Position numbers and translations under genes: made by a program. The notes under the pieces were generated by a model. The model made no database searches. It worked only from the letters and a program-made list of their open reading frames with translations, and was not told where the DNA came from. DNA of 64,000 nucleotides from Jeotgalibacillus terrae (GTDB lineage: Bacteria > Bacillota > Bacilli > Bacillales > Jeotgalibacillaceae). Shown one piece after another: positions 35,425-43,769 of this stretch. Each line of letters starts with the position of its first letter. Position 1 is the first letter of the stretch. The stretch lies in the NCBI RefSeq assembly GCF_016908195.1, contig NZ_JAFBDK010000003.1, positions 124,001 through 188,000 on the forward strand, in the 5' to 3' direction.

Positions 35425-35716
35425 AAAATCTTTAATCATTATGTTCAGTGCAGTTACACTCTTTCTTGTTGTTTCAGCTTTAACAAATCCGACACCTGAT
35501 GATTATATAAAGTTTGATGAAGCTGAAACAGGCATCCAAATACCTGATAATGTACGAATAGCAACGGCAGATTTTATCTTTTTTTCAATATATGCTCCTT
35601 CACCTAAAGACGCGGCAGATAAATACGGTGCAGTACACTTAGGCTTTATGGGCCACTTTTTTAAAATGTCAGATGGACAATATGATGAATCGTTTTGGAA
35701 AAGGTTTTTAAAATAA
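35408..35716 (+). CDS. DUF4359-like small secreted or membrane protein
   Basis: 102 residues: a hydrophobic N-terminal helix (about 7-24), then ALTNPTPDDYIKF and a C-terminal YGAVHLGFMGHFFKMSDG stretch, which resembles DUF4359. ATG 35408 follows GGAGGAG and lies inside the last 17 bp of the kinase gene, so the two are probably translationally coupled. Family assignment from memory and tentative. Confidence 0.6.
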   Translation: MKKALKKSLIIMFSAVTLFLVVSALTNPTPDDYIKFDEAETGIQIPDNVRIATADFIFFSIYAPSPKDAADKYGAVHLGFMGHFFKMSDGQYDESFWKRFLK

Positions 35717-35729
35717 ATGAGGTGACTGC

Positions 35730-36326
35730 GTGAACAATAAAGACAGAGCAGAAACAGTCAGAGAAAAATTGAGGCAAAAAGAGTTAAAAAACCCTTCAGG
35801 CAGTTCACAGGGACGCAATCTGTCTGATTTAACCGGAGGCTTGAGTTGGAAAGCAACAGGGATCATCATTCTGTTGCTCATTGCCGGCAGCCTTTATTAT
35901 CTATTAAAATCGAATCCTCCTATCGTGATTTCAACCATCTCTTCAAGTGATGATCGACAGTCCGTTGTAGTAGGCATTGGAAATGAGGGTTTTCGTGATA
36001 TTCAACTGCTGGATGTTACCGTCAATGATGGTGGTGAACCTTCAGAAGCGATGCTGCAAGTCAGTAATGCTGAGCAGGGATTGATCGTCACAGATAACTT
36101 TATGAGCGAAGAAGTAAAAGATTTCGGTTTTACACGTCTGGATATGATCACAATCAAATCCGGCACACCCGCTTATCCTAACCTTGAAGAATCTAATCAG
36201 GGAATTCCCCTTGAGGACCTGCCACTTTTCGGCGTAAGTGTGATACATGATGAACCGATTGATCGTATTGATATTGAGTACAGGCATTTTGGGATGAAGT
36301 ATGAACATACAGTGTATTTCGATTAA
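35730..36326 (+). CDS. Hypothetical single-pass membrane protein
   Basis: 198 residues: charged cytoplasmic N-terminus (1-45), one membrane helix (about 46-65), and an extracellular beta-rich domain. Starts at GTG 35730 after GAGGTG. It follows the DUF4359-like gene by 13 bp and ends in a strong terminator, closing the two-component operon. No family recognised. Confidence 0.65.
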   Translation: MNNKDRAETVREKLRQKELKNPSGSSQGRNLSDLTGGLSWKATGIIILLLIAGSLYYLLKSNPPIVISTISSSDDRQSVVVGIGNEGFRDIQLLDVTVNDGGEPSEAMLQVSNAEQGLIVTDNFMSEEVKDFGFTRLDMITIKSGTPAYPNLEESNQGIPLEDLPLFGVSVIHDEPIDRIDIEYRHFGMKYEHTVYFD

Positions 36327-36360
36327 GTGCAGTCCGGCACACAGACTGCACTTTATTTTT
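36325..36360 (+). terminator. Terminator between convergent operons
   Basis: AAGTGCAGTC (36325-36334) pairs with GACTGCACTT (36344-36353), followed by TATTTTT; it ends the two-component operon. Confidence 0.88.
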
Positions 36361-36664
36361 GTCTAATAGAATCCTGATAAAGCTCAGCGTAAGTTTTTGA
36401 ATCTTCTATCAGTGCATCGCAAAAGGCAGCTACGTCTGTTCCTGTAACTTCGAGCACATTTTTTCCTTCAGCAGCGCCTTCTTCAAAGAAGCTGACAATG
36501 TCCGTGAGCAGCCCGGTACCTTTGTGTAATTCAACAGGACCAACTTTAAAAAAATATTTTTGCATCTCTTTATACACCACCTGATAATCCTGGGGAAGTG
36601 CTTTCACGCGTGAAACATGAGCTCTCCAATTCTTCTTTTCTTCGATCATCTTTTTTATGTTCAT
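36353..36664 (-). CDS. DUF1048 family protein (second copy)
   Basis: 103 residues, helical and soluble, matching the DUF1048 pattern (MIEEKKNWRAHVSRVKALPQDYQ near the N-terminus, with an AEGKNVLEVTGTDVAAFCDAL-type C-terminal half). ATG 36664 overlaps the preceding stop as ATGA and follows AGGAGGG. DUF1048 genes are commonly encoded with PadR regulators; the molecular role is unknown. Confidence 0.8.
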   Translation of the reverse strand: MNIKKMIEEKKNWRAHVSRVKALPQDYQVVYKEMQKYFFKVGPVELHKGTGLLTDIVSFFEEGAAEGKNVLEVTGTDVAAFCDALIEDSKTYAELYQDSIRQK

Positions 36665-37014
36665 TTCAGCCCTCCTAATTTTTTTGCTACGTTCCTGTTG
36701 AGCTGGTAACGCCATCTGTCTCTGTAAGTTTTCGCACCTGAGTGGCCGGTAATCGCTGATGTAAAGCCTTGAATATCATCTCCAAGCACTTCTTCAATAG
36801 GCTGTCCGTCAGCTGCTGTAACTTCGAGTAATTCGAGCACACTTTCTAGAATCGGCATCAGGTTACGACCTGAGAAATCTCCGTGAACCCAAATATTTTG
36901 GTTGATCTTTTTCCACGCAGCCTGATAGTCAGCCGGCAGATTTTTCACCCGCAACTCAAAGCTCTTCATTTCCCTGTTCATATCACTGCCGGTTATTCTC
37001 TCTAAGAAATTCAT
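36661..37014 (-). CDS. DUF1048 family protein (first copy)
   Basis: 117 residues, homologous to the next gene: shared LPADYQ, VLEVTAADG/VLEVTGTDV and IQGFTSAI/VAAFCDAL segments. The two arose by duplication and are translationally coupled. Ribosome binding site GAGGAGAAGG before ATG 37014. It follows the PadR gene by 16 bp. Confidence 0.8.
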   Translation of the reverse strand: MNFLERITGSDMNREMKSFELRVKNLPADYQAAWKKINQNIWVHGDFSGRNLMPILESVLELLEVTAADGQPIEEVLGDDIQGFTSAITGHSGAKTYRDRWRYQLNRNVAKKLGGLK

Positions 37015-37030
37015 GTCCTTCTCCTCTCTT

Positions 37031-37351
37031 TTACTTATTTTTAAGTTTGTCGAGCTTACTTGAAACGAAATCCCATTTATCCCAAAATATTTTCAGGTGC
37101 TCTTCACCTGCCGGATTAAGCGTATAAAACTTTCTGGGTGGCCCCATAGTTGAGGGCTTTTTTTCGATGTTAACCAGGTTATTTTTCTCGAGCCGCATGG
37201 TAATCGTATATACGGTTCCTTCCACTACATCGTGAAAACCGAGCTCACGCAGCTTTTGGGTGATTTCATAACCATAAGTTTCACCATGGCTGATGATCTC
37301 AAGGACACATCCCTCAAGAACCCCTTTCATCATTTCTCTAAAATTACCCAT
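37031..37351 (-). CDS. PadR-family transcriptional regulator (DUF1048 operon)
   Basis: A 106-residue winged-helix repressor with GETYGYEITQKLRELGF and EGTVYTITMRLEKNNLV, the core PadR signature. ATG 37351 follows GGAGG; the longer frame to 37393 lacks a site. The promoter is embedded in a large perfect palindrome (37424-37452), so autorepression of the three-gene operon is likely. Confidence 0.9.
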   Translation of the reverse strand: MGNFREMMKGVLEGCVLEIISHGETYGYEITQKLRELGFHDVVEGTVYTITMRLEKNNLVNIEKKPSTMGPPRKFYTLNPAGEEHLKIFWDKWDFVSSKLDKLKNK

Positions 37352-37423
37352 GTTTACCTCCGTATCTATTTTAGTAACTGGTCTCAAGTCCATTTATATG
37401 ATTAGTAATAAGTAATACTAACT

Positions 37424-37460
37424 ACCACTATATAGTAATACTATATAGTGGTTTTGTCAA
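37424..37460 (-). promoter_or_regulatory. PadR operon promoter embedded in a 29-bp palindrome
   Basis: On the minus strand: TTGACA (37460-37455), 17-bp spacer, TACTAT (37437-37432). The region 37424-37452 is a perfect 14-1-14 inverted repeat built on CCACTATATAGTA. Bound regulator would cover the -10 region and much of the spacer. Confidence 0.85.
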
Positions 37461-37473
37461 TTCACTTTTTATA

Positions 37474-37539
37474 TAAAAAAGCCAGGGAATGAAAAAGATG
37501 GATCATTTGTAGATTAAATGATTACTTTTTCATCCCCTG
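37474..37539 (-). terminator. Long terminator after the Nudix genes
   Basis: A hairpin of more than 20 imperfect base pairs with CAGGG/CCCTG ends (37483-37539). On the minus strand the last stem bases are followed by GGCTTTTTTAT. Confidence 0.75.
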
Positions 37540-37595
37540 AACAGGTCTATTTCTTCTTAAAATAACCTTTCCATTAAATGATAAGGATTCATTTC

Positions 37596-38018
37596 TCAAG
37601 TCTCATAAGGCACAAAACTCTTCGCGTTCATACAATCAAGCGTTCGGGACTTCATATTCGGACGGGTGATATAGTCATCGATATTTTCTTCAGTCAGTTC
37701 AATAAATTTAGCCTCTTTAATTTCTTCCGGCTGAATTTTGATGTTCCCACTCACGTATTCCGCTTTGAATACGACTGCTAATAACCCTTTTGAGACGTTG
37801 TAATATACACCGGTTATGCCAATTGGCGTAATCACTAAACCTGTTTCCTCCAGCACTTCTCTGCAAAGAGCCTGACCAAGCGGCTCACCTTCTTCCACCT
37901 GTCCACCAGGCGTTTCCCACGTATCTGACCGCAAATGTGTTTTTACCAGCAGTGTATGGCCTTCATCATTTGTTATATTTGCTGAAACAGCAATGATATG
38001 TTTTGGTGGTGAGTGCAT
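37596..38018 (-). CDS. Nudix hydrolase
   Basis: 140 residues with a complete Nudix box from GGQVEEGE to REVLEETGL (about 50-72), which binds the metal for pyrophosphate hydrolysis of a nucleotide derivative. ATG 38018 follows GGAGGAG; the longer frame to 38057 has no site. Substrate unknown (NDP-sugar, oxidised nucleotide and others are possible). Confidence 0.88.
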   Translation of the reverse strand: MHSPPKHIIAVSANITNDEGHTLLVKTHLRSDTWETPGGQVEEGEPLGQALCREVLEETGLVITPIGITGVYYNVSKGLLAVVFKAEYVSGNIKIQPEEIKEAKFIELTEENIDDYITRPNMKSRTLDCMNAKSFVPYET

Positions 38019-38103
38019 CTTTACTCCTCCATTTCTTCTGGCAGTTTGTGCTTTCATTCCGGTCTACTTCAGATTGAGTAATTATATGAATAGACCAGCA
38101 TAT

Positions 38104-38424
38104 TTACTGATTATACAAAGCTAAAATTGGAGCCGTAAAATCATCAAACTTCTCACGCTCTTCAAGTGAAATCCAACCTGCCTCCAGCATGTCCTCGTTT
38201 GACTCAAGTTTCAAATCAAGAAAAAGTGTTCCACCAACAATCTCTGCGATAAAAGTGTATTTATCTTCACTTTTATCCAGCAGCCTGATGACCTTCACTT
38301 CATATCCTGTTTCTTCTTTGACTTCTCTCATACATGCCTGTTCCGGAGTCTCGTTTTCTTCTATACCACCGCCCGGATAATTCCAGACGATATCCCCTCT
38401 CTGGACATATTGTTTTACCATCAA
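38104..38424 (-). CDS. Nudix hydrolase with disrupted N-terminus (probable frameshift)
   Basis: The readable frame gives 106 residues with an intact Nudix box (GGGIEENE to REVKEETGY). In-frame codons upstream still encode the expected first strand (RSSVYIKKNKVL) but contain no start codon before a stop. A good ribosome binding site (GGAAGGAG) followed by ATGATG at 38465 opens the neighbouring frame, which stops after eight codons. Adding one base there would join the two. Either a real or sequencing frameshift exists, or translation starts weakly at TTG/ATG 38424/38421. Confidence 0.65.
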   Translation of the reverse strand: MMVKQYVQRGDIVWNYPGGGIEENETPEQACMREVKEETGYEVKVIRLLDKSEDKYTFIAEIVGGTLFLDLKLESNEDMLEAGWISLEEREKFDDFTAPILALYNQ

Positions 38425-38758
38425 TACCTTATTTTTCTTTATATAAACGCTTGAGCGATCATCATATCTCCTTCCAGAACTGTTTAATTCCCCTGCTTAT
38501 ACACCCTTTATCGTCAAATTATTCGTTTATTGACTAGTAATTTAAACGATAAACAAGCACAATTCCCACGTCTTTCTTACAATTTTCCCAAACCGAAGTG
38601 ATAAGTAATACTTATACTTCACTAAAACCGTTACATATAAAGGGAATTATACCCCTTCTATGTATACACTTCTTCTCAATTTTCCCGATAAACAAGATGC
38701 ATTCCTTTTGATAGGATGGATCTATTCACAAAATATTTAGACAAAAGGAGTCGGGGAA

Positions 38759-40027
38759 ATGAAGAAAACGAGAAGGATCACAATGAGTCTATTACTTGCA
38801 GCAAGTTTGGCAGTACCAGCGGGGGCCAGCGCTGCACCGGATCATCAGTCGAACAATGCTGAAAAATTCCGTGTATATGTAGAAGTGTCAGGCGAATCAG
38901 CAAATAAGACAAAAGATGCCCTGCAGAAAAAATATGATTCACGCTGGGAGCTTGGCACAAATGGATTTTCAACTGATATGAATGAAGCGCAATTCAATGC
39001 CCTTCAAAACAATAAGAATATCAAACTGACAAAGGTTGAAGAAGTCCAGCTTGAGACATTAAGAAACAAAGAGAATGTCACTACTGCTTTTTCTGCACCG
39101 GCAGATCAGACACCATGGGGCATTGAAGCAATCTATAATAATGGAAGCGTGAGTGCGACATCAGGCGGATCAGGCATCAATGTAGCCGTTTTGGATACTG
39201 GTGTATTCACTGGCCACCACGACCTTCAGGGAACAGTTGAACAATGTAAGGACTTCACTCAGGCAACACCGCTTGTGAATGGATCATGTAATGATGTCGA
39301 CGGACACGGTACACACGTTGCAGGTTCTGTTCTTGCAGATGGCGGCAGTGATGGCACAGGTGTTTACGGCGTAGCACCTGATGCAGACCTGTGGGCATAC
39401 AAAGTACTTGGCGATGACGGTTCCGGTTACTCAGATGATATCGCAGCAGCGATCCGTCATACAGCAGATCAGGCAGTTGCAACTGGAACAAAGACAGTCA
39501 TTAACATGTCTCTTGGGTCATCTGCAAGCAGCCCTCTGATTGAAGACGCAGTCAACTATGCATACGATAAAGGCGTTCTGGTTGTTGCAGCTGCAGGAAA
39601 CTCAGGTTTCCGCGTGGGGTCAATCGGTTACCCTGGTGCACTTGAAAATGCGGTTGCAGTTGCAGCACTTGAAAACAGATTTGAAAACGGTACATACCGT
39701 GTAGCTGATTTCTCTTCAAGAGGCGTCCGTAAAGGTGATGGTGACTACCTGATCCAGGAAGGTGACGTTGAAATCTCGGCACCTGGTGCAGCTATCTTCT
39801 CAACATGGCCAAATGGCGGTTATAACACAATCAGCGGTACATCAATGGCATCACCGCACGTAGCAGGACTTGCAGCAAAAGTATGGGCAGAAAACCCTGG
39901 CTTCTCACACGTCCAGCTTCGCACTGAGCTTCAAAACCGTGCAAAAGCAAACGATATTCTTGGCGGCAGAAGCGCTGCTGTTGGGGATGACCTGGCATCA
40001 GGATTTGGATTTGCGAAAGTGAATTAA
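38759..40027 (+). CDS. Secreted subtilisin-like serine protease (S8), S41/sphericase-like
   Basis: 422 residues: signal peptide (1-25, cleavage near ASA-AP), an I9-type inhibitory propeptide (about 35-102), and a mature protease. Catalytic Asp146 (VAVLDTG), His183 (DGHGTHVAG), Ser362 (GTSMASPH) and oxyanion Asn281 are present. Cys163 and Cys177 could form a disulfide near the active-site His. The mature start DQTPWGIEAIYNN and the YKVLGDDGSGY segment strongly recall the cold-active subtilisins S41/S39 of Antarctic bacilli. AAGGAG precedes the ATG. Secreted, probably calcium-dependent, single-gene transcript. Confidence 0.95.
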   Translation: MKKTRRITMSLLLAASLAVPAGASAAPDHQSNNAEKFRVYVEVSGESANKTKDALQKKYDSRWELGTNGFSTDMNEAQFNALQNNKNIKLTKVEEVQLETLRNKENVTTAFSAPADQTPWGIEAIYNNGSVSATSGGSGINVAVLDTGVFTGHHDLQGTVEQCKDFTQATPLVNGSCNDVDGHGTHVAGSVLADGGSDGTGVYGVAPDADLWAYKVLGDDGSGYSDDIAAAIRHTADQAVATGTKTVINMSLGSSASSPLIEDAVNYAYDKGVLVVAAAGNSGFRVGSIGYPGALENAVAVAALENRFENGTYRVADFSSRGVRKGDGDYLIQEGDVEISAPGAAIFSTWPNGGYNTISGTSMASPHVAGLAAKVWAENPGFSHVQLRTELQNRAKANDILGGRSAAVGDDLASGFGFAKVN

Positions 40028-40040
40028 GTACATTTAAGTG

Positions 40041-40073
40041 AAGTCTGGGGTTCTATCCCAGGCTTTATTTTTT
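40041..40073 (+). terminator. Terminator of the protease gene
   Basis: AAGTCTGGG/CCCAGGCTT arms (40041-40065) followed by TATTTTTT. Confidence 0.85.
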
Positions 40074-40361
40074 CCTCTTATTCTTAATTGCTCTCACGCT
40101 CCACTTTACTCCCTCATAAGCGATAAATAGGATTAAAAGAATCAAAAATTCATGAGAGAATGCCATCAATGCGATGACCACAAAATAACAAAAATATATA
40201 CTATATCGATACAATCTAGTGTTCATAAAACTTACATTTTCCGGGTTCTTTGCTCTTACAAACTCGGTTAAGTATATTATGACCATAAGAATGATCGACG
40301 CTAAAAAGGGAGACACATCTAACGGGTCAACAATGATATTGATCGTAAGGACAACTAACAC
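40065..40361 (-). CDS. Small membrane protein with unclear start
   Basis: 98 residues from GTG 40361, with three to four hydrophobic helices and a basic tail. The frame stays open and hydrophobic for about 25 codons upstream (LFYLVNLLEIF) but holds no ATG, GTG or TTG there. A strong AAGGAAGGAG stands before an ATT codon further up. The gene may start at a rare ATT, be 5' degraded, or start at the poorly sited GTG. Family unknown. Confidence 0.45.
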   Translation of the reverse strand: MLVVLTINIIVDPLDVSPFLASIILMVIIYLTEFVRAKNPENVSFMNTRLYRYSIYFCYFVVIALMAFSHEFLILLILFIAYEGVKWSVRAIKNKRKK

Positions 40362-40466
40362 AAAAATCTCTAATAGATTTACAAGATAAAATAACCTCTT
40401 ATTGTTTGAGAGAATAAGAAAACTCCTTCCTTTTAATCGTACAGGTCTCCTTTCTATATAACACCA

Positions 40467-41030
40467 CTATCTAATAACCGAATAAAAACAAGTATCCGTT
40501 ATCCTGCTACCATCAGCCGACAGGTCATCATTTCTCAAAATGCCTTCAAGACTAAAACCTGCAGCCTCTGCTAAAGCCTGGCTTCTATGATTATCTGATT
40601 CACATCTAATTTCAATTCTCTTAAAGTTCAATTGATGCAACCCTAAATGGACCACACTTTCAACTGCTTCTTTCATATAACCGTTTCCACTGAACTTCGT
40701 ATGAATCCAGTATCCTGTTTCGCACTTGGGAATATCCCAATCTATCCCCTGAAGGCTGACAGCTCCGATAAACTCTTGAGTTTCCCGATGAAAAATTAAA
40801 AACCTGAAACTTTCTCTATTTAAAAACTTAATATGCGCACTTCTCAAATTAACTTCCGTGTCCTCAACAGCAGGAATCTCCTGAGCGAAAGGCAACCATT
40901 CCTTCAGCTCTTTGAAAGAATCCCTTATCGCCTCATTCACAACAGGTCCATCCCCGGTCTGCGAAGGTGCACGAAGGATCAGTCTTTCTGTATATAATTC
41001 CAGTGGCACTTCTAATAACAACGGGTTCAT
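40467..41030 (-). CDS. GNAT acetyltransferase, RimJ/RimL type
   Basis: 187 residues with the RimL-like start LELYTERLILRAP, the acetyl-CoA region GYWIHTKFSGNGYMKEAV and ALAEAAGFSLEGILR. Such enzymes acetylate protein N-termini, amino acids or antibiotics; the target is unknown. AAAGGAG precedes the ATG. One of three RimL-like genes in this stretch. Confidence 0.88.
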   Translation of the reverse strand: MNPLLLEVPLELYTERLILRAPSQTGDGPVVNEAIRDSFKELKEWLPFAQEIPAVEDTEVNLRSAHIKFLNRESFRFLIFHRETQEFIGAVSLQGIDWDIPKCETGYWIHTKFSGNGYMKEAVESVVHLGLHQLNFKRIEIRCESDNHRSQALAEAAGFSLEGILRNDDLSADGSRITDTCFYSVIR

Positions 41031-41137
41031 TTTATTGCTCCTTTCAGTTTTTATAAATCAGTCCAGAATGAGTAAAACCCACTAGTAATTAACATCATTT
41101 TACAATAATATGATAATGTTAAATAGGGAGGGATTGA

Positions 41138-41764
41138 ATGAAAAACAAGTATATTTATTCTTTTTTGCTCTATATATCTATGCTTATTCTTGCAGCTTTC
41201 TTAATAGAATTTGTGTTCGAACTATTACTGTTTTCACCGTTCTATTCACTGAGAGAATACCATAGCATTTTTTGGTTTATCTTTTTTATTATGATTACAG
41301 CGGGCTTTAGAGAGATTCGAATTTATGTAATCAAGCATTTTGATTTCACTGTACTGTTAAATTTTCGAGTATATCTCACGATGTTAAGTATGCTGTTATT
41401 GCTGGTACTCGCTCATTACATATTTATCTATCTGCAGGAAGTTGCTGAGACAATGACTTATAGAAAATATTTGTATCATTTCTCATGGAACGATCTATTG
41501 ACCAAGATCATATTTACGCCCCTCTGGGAAGAGATTTTATTCAGAGGGATTTTGTTTGGCTACCTCTTCAATAAAACGGGGCGATTCTGGTTCCCGGCAG
41601 TACTCGCTTCAATTATATTTGGCTGCTTTCATCTGGATTATTTCATTCCATCTTTTATTTTCAGTATATTCTCAATCTACCTGTTCAAACATTTCAACTC
41701 ACTGATTCCAGGCATTTTTTTACATGCATTATGGAATTTTTTGATGTTGTACAGTTTGATTTAG
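41138..41764 (+). CDS. CPBP-family intramembrane metalloprotease
   Basis: 208 residues with about six helices and the CPBP (Abi/CAAX-protease-like) motifs: EEILFRG (Glu131-Glu132, Arg136), FGCFHLDYF and a final FLHALWNF. The motif set supports intramembrane proteolysis. In Bacillales, members are tied to bacteriocin self-immunity or protein processing, but no bacteriocin gene is evident beside it. GGGAGGG precedes the ATG. Confidence 0.9.
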   Translation: MKNKYIYSFLLYISMLILAAFLIEFVFELLLFSPFYSLREYHSIFWFIFFIMITAGFREIRIYVIKHFDFTVLLNFRVYLTMLSMLLLLVLAHYIFIYLQEVAETMTYRKYLYHFSWNDLLTKIIFTPLWEEILFRGILFGYLFNKTGRFWFPAVLASIIFGCFHLDYFIPSFIFSIFSIYLFKHFNSLIPGIFLHALWNFLMLYSLI

Positions 41765-41827
41765 AAACCTATACATACGATCATCAATGCTCCCTTTTTG
41801 GCAGTTCGGGCCTGTCCCTTACTGCCC

Positions 41828-42601
41828 TTAAAGCTTCACCGCTCTCGTCGCAATAAAGGTTTTAATATACTTATCCAAAACTCTTGTGCCACCGAAATCA
41901 TCCTCATAGAATCCGTTAATAGCAAAGCCGGCATCAATTTGACCCTGGATCTGGTCTTCGAGGGTATGAGCGTATTCAATTGTCTGATTGGATTGTATGT
42001 ACGTTTCCACTTCATCTTCCGGCAGGTAATCCAGCGTTGAAGAAGGAATGGTATGCTTGACTTCAAGATGACCTTTTCTTTCTTCTTCATCGTCAAAGAT
42101 CCATAAAAGTGGATTCGTGAATCCTGCAATAAGCACACCATTTTTCTTTAACACCCGGTGCGCTTCTCTCCACACAGGTTGTATGTCTTTTACAAACAAA
42201 TTAGAAACCGGGTTCACGACCATATCGAATAATTCGTCTTCAAAATCACTGAGATCTGTCATATCTCCCTGCACAATTTTCAGTGAAAGCTGATCCCTCT
42301 CTGCGACCATCTGATCCTGTTCCAACTGTTTTTTTGAAATGTCGGTTACTGTTACATCAGCTCCTGCTGCAGCAAGGATTGGCGCCTGCTGTCCGCCACC
42401 GGAAGCAAGGCAAAGAATCTTCAAACCCTTTAACGATTCAGGAAACCATTTCCTCGGTACATTCTTTTCAGTTGTAATAGTAATTCCCCAGTCGCCTTGT
42501 TTAGCCTTTGCGATCATTTGAGTGCTGACCGCTTTTGTATATCTGGACCCTTCTTCTACTTTCTGGTCCCATGCAGAACTGTTTTGCTGTGTTGTATCCA
42601 T
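41828..42601 (-). CDS. Class I SAM-dependent methyltransferase
   Basis: 257 residues with motif I ILCLASGGGQQAPILAAAGA (about 55-75), DVTVTDIS and GDMTDLSDF; the N-terminal NSSAWDQKVEEGSRYTK is seen in a common Bacillus methyltransferase family. Substrate unknown. AGGAGG lies before ATG 42601. A GNAT and a Nudix gene follow upstream on the same strand with small gaps, so the three may be co-transcribed. Confidence 0.87.
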   Translation of the reverse strand: MDTTQQNSSAWDQKVEEGSRYTKAVSTQMIAKAKQGDWGITITTEKNVPRKWFPESLKGLKILCLASGGGQQAPILAAAGADVTVTDISKKQLEQDQMVAERDQLSLKIVQGDMTDLSDFEDELFDMVVNPVSNLFVKDIQPVWREAHRVLKKNGVLIAGFTNPLLWIFDDEEERKGHLEVKHTIPSSTLDYLPEDEVETYIQSNQTIEYAHTLEDQIQGQIDAGFAINGFYEDDFGGTRVLDKYIKTFIATRAVKL

Positions 42602-42618
42602 TTGTGATCCTCCTGACG

Positions 42619-43152
42619 TTAAGCCTGATTGATTAAGCCATAAACATAATGATCAACATAGTGACCATACAAACATTCGCTCTTTTCAAGACACCCTTCT
42701 TTTTTAAAACCCAACCGCTCCGGAACACCCTGGCTGCTTACATTTTCAGTTGCTGCCCGGATTTCTATTCTTTTCAGATTTAATTCATTAAAGCAATGAG
42801 AGATCACAGCCTGACAGGACTGAGTCATCAGCCCGTGACCCTGAAAATCCTCACCCAGCCAGTATCCGATTGAAGTGGACCGGTTTGTCCAATTAATACC
42901 ATGCAAGCCGACCACGCCTGCCAGCTCTCCCTTGTACCAGATTCCAGCCTGAAAACCATCCTGACTGGAAAATTGTTTTAACGTATATTCAATGAACCCT
43001 TTAGAGTTCTCAACACTTTTTGTCTGATCCACCCACGGCAGCCACGTGCGCAGATGTGATCTGGAACCATCAGTCAGTCTGAATAATGCTTCCGCATGCC
43101 TCGTCTCCAGTAATTTAAGTTCAATATCTTCGTTAATCATGTATGTAAACAT
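42619..43152 (-). CDS. GNAT acetyltransferase, RimJ/RimL type (paralog A)
   Basis: About 177 residues. The MFTYMINEDIELKLLE start and GYWLGEDFQGHGLM acetyl-CoA loop match the gene at 44890-45441, a clear paralog starting MFTYKVN. ATG 43152 is chosen from that alignment; GTG 43161, overlapping the Nudix stop as GTGA, is possible. Target unknown. Confidence 0.85.
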   Translation of the reverse strand: MFTYMINEDIELKLLETRHAEALFRLTDGSRSHLRTWLPWVDQTKSVENSKGFIEYTLKQFSSQDGFQAGIWYKGELAGVVGLHGINWTNRSTSIGYWLGEDFQGHGLMTQSCQAVISHCFNELNLKRIEIRAATENVSSQGVPERLGFKKEGCLEKSECLYGHYVDHYVYGLINQA

Positions 43153-43157
43153 TTCCT

Positions 43158-43601
43158 TCACCGCTCTTTTCTATTAATCATATTTTTTACCGCCCAGCGC
43201 TGATGTTCATGAATCAGGCAATCAACTGCCTCAGACGGCTTCATCCATTTCAAAACGTGGTCTTCATCTGACGGATCTGTTACCTTTTCACCCATCTTAA
43301 CTTCATAAAAGTGACCCTCACTTAGATAATATGTGTCCTCGCTTTTAGCTTGAAAATATTGATTGGCACTCCCAATCAAGCGAGTGACTTCAATTTCTAT
43401 CCCCATCTCTTCAAGTGCTTCTCTTTTCAGACATGCTTCGTGCATTTCACTATTTTCAATAGCACCGCCTGGTAAAAAGTAGTGTCCGCTCCCCGTTTGA
43501 ATCACTGCTATTTCAGTTTTAGAGGAATCAAACATAACGGCATAGGCTGCCGGCCTGACGATATAATCTTTTCCTGGTTCCCTTTCTCCGAATGTAAGCA
43601 T
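43158..43601 (-). CDS. Nudix hydrolase
   Basis: 147 residues with a complete Nudix box from GGAIENSE to REALEEMGI (about 46-68). Its stop overlaps the possible GTG start of the next acetyltransferase gene, so the two are probably coupled. The weak ribosome binding spacing (AGGAG 14 nt upstream) suggests modest expression. Confidence 0.87.
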   Translation of the reverse strand: MLTFGEREPGKDYIVRPAAYAVMFDSSKTEIAVIQTGSGHYFLPGGAIENSEMHEACLKREALEEMGIEIEVTRLIGSANQYFQAKSEDTYYLSEGHFYEVKMGEKVTDPSDEDHVLKWMKPSEAVDCLIHEHQRWAVKNMINRKER

Positions 43602-43769
43602 CGTGATATCTCAGTTCTCCTTATAAATGATGAAATCAATCCTTTTCTTACCTTGTACTATATTCTACACTAGAAAGACCATATAATGGATGCATAAAAG
43701 GAATAATATGGTCGTCACTTTTGATCTTTATCTGATATCTTATACGTTTATATATGATAAGGAGGCTAA

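Noticed and set aside
41138-41764. Bacteriocin immunity role for the CPBP protease
   Set aside because: No precursor, transporter or modification gene is next to it; only the protease family is supported.
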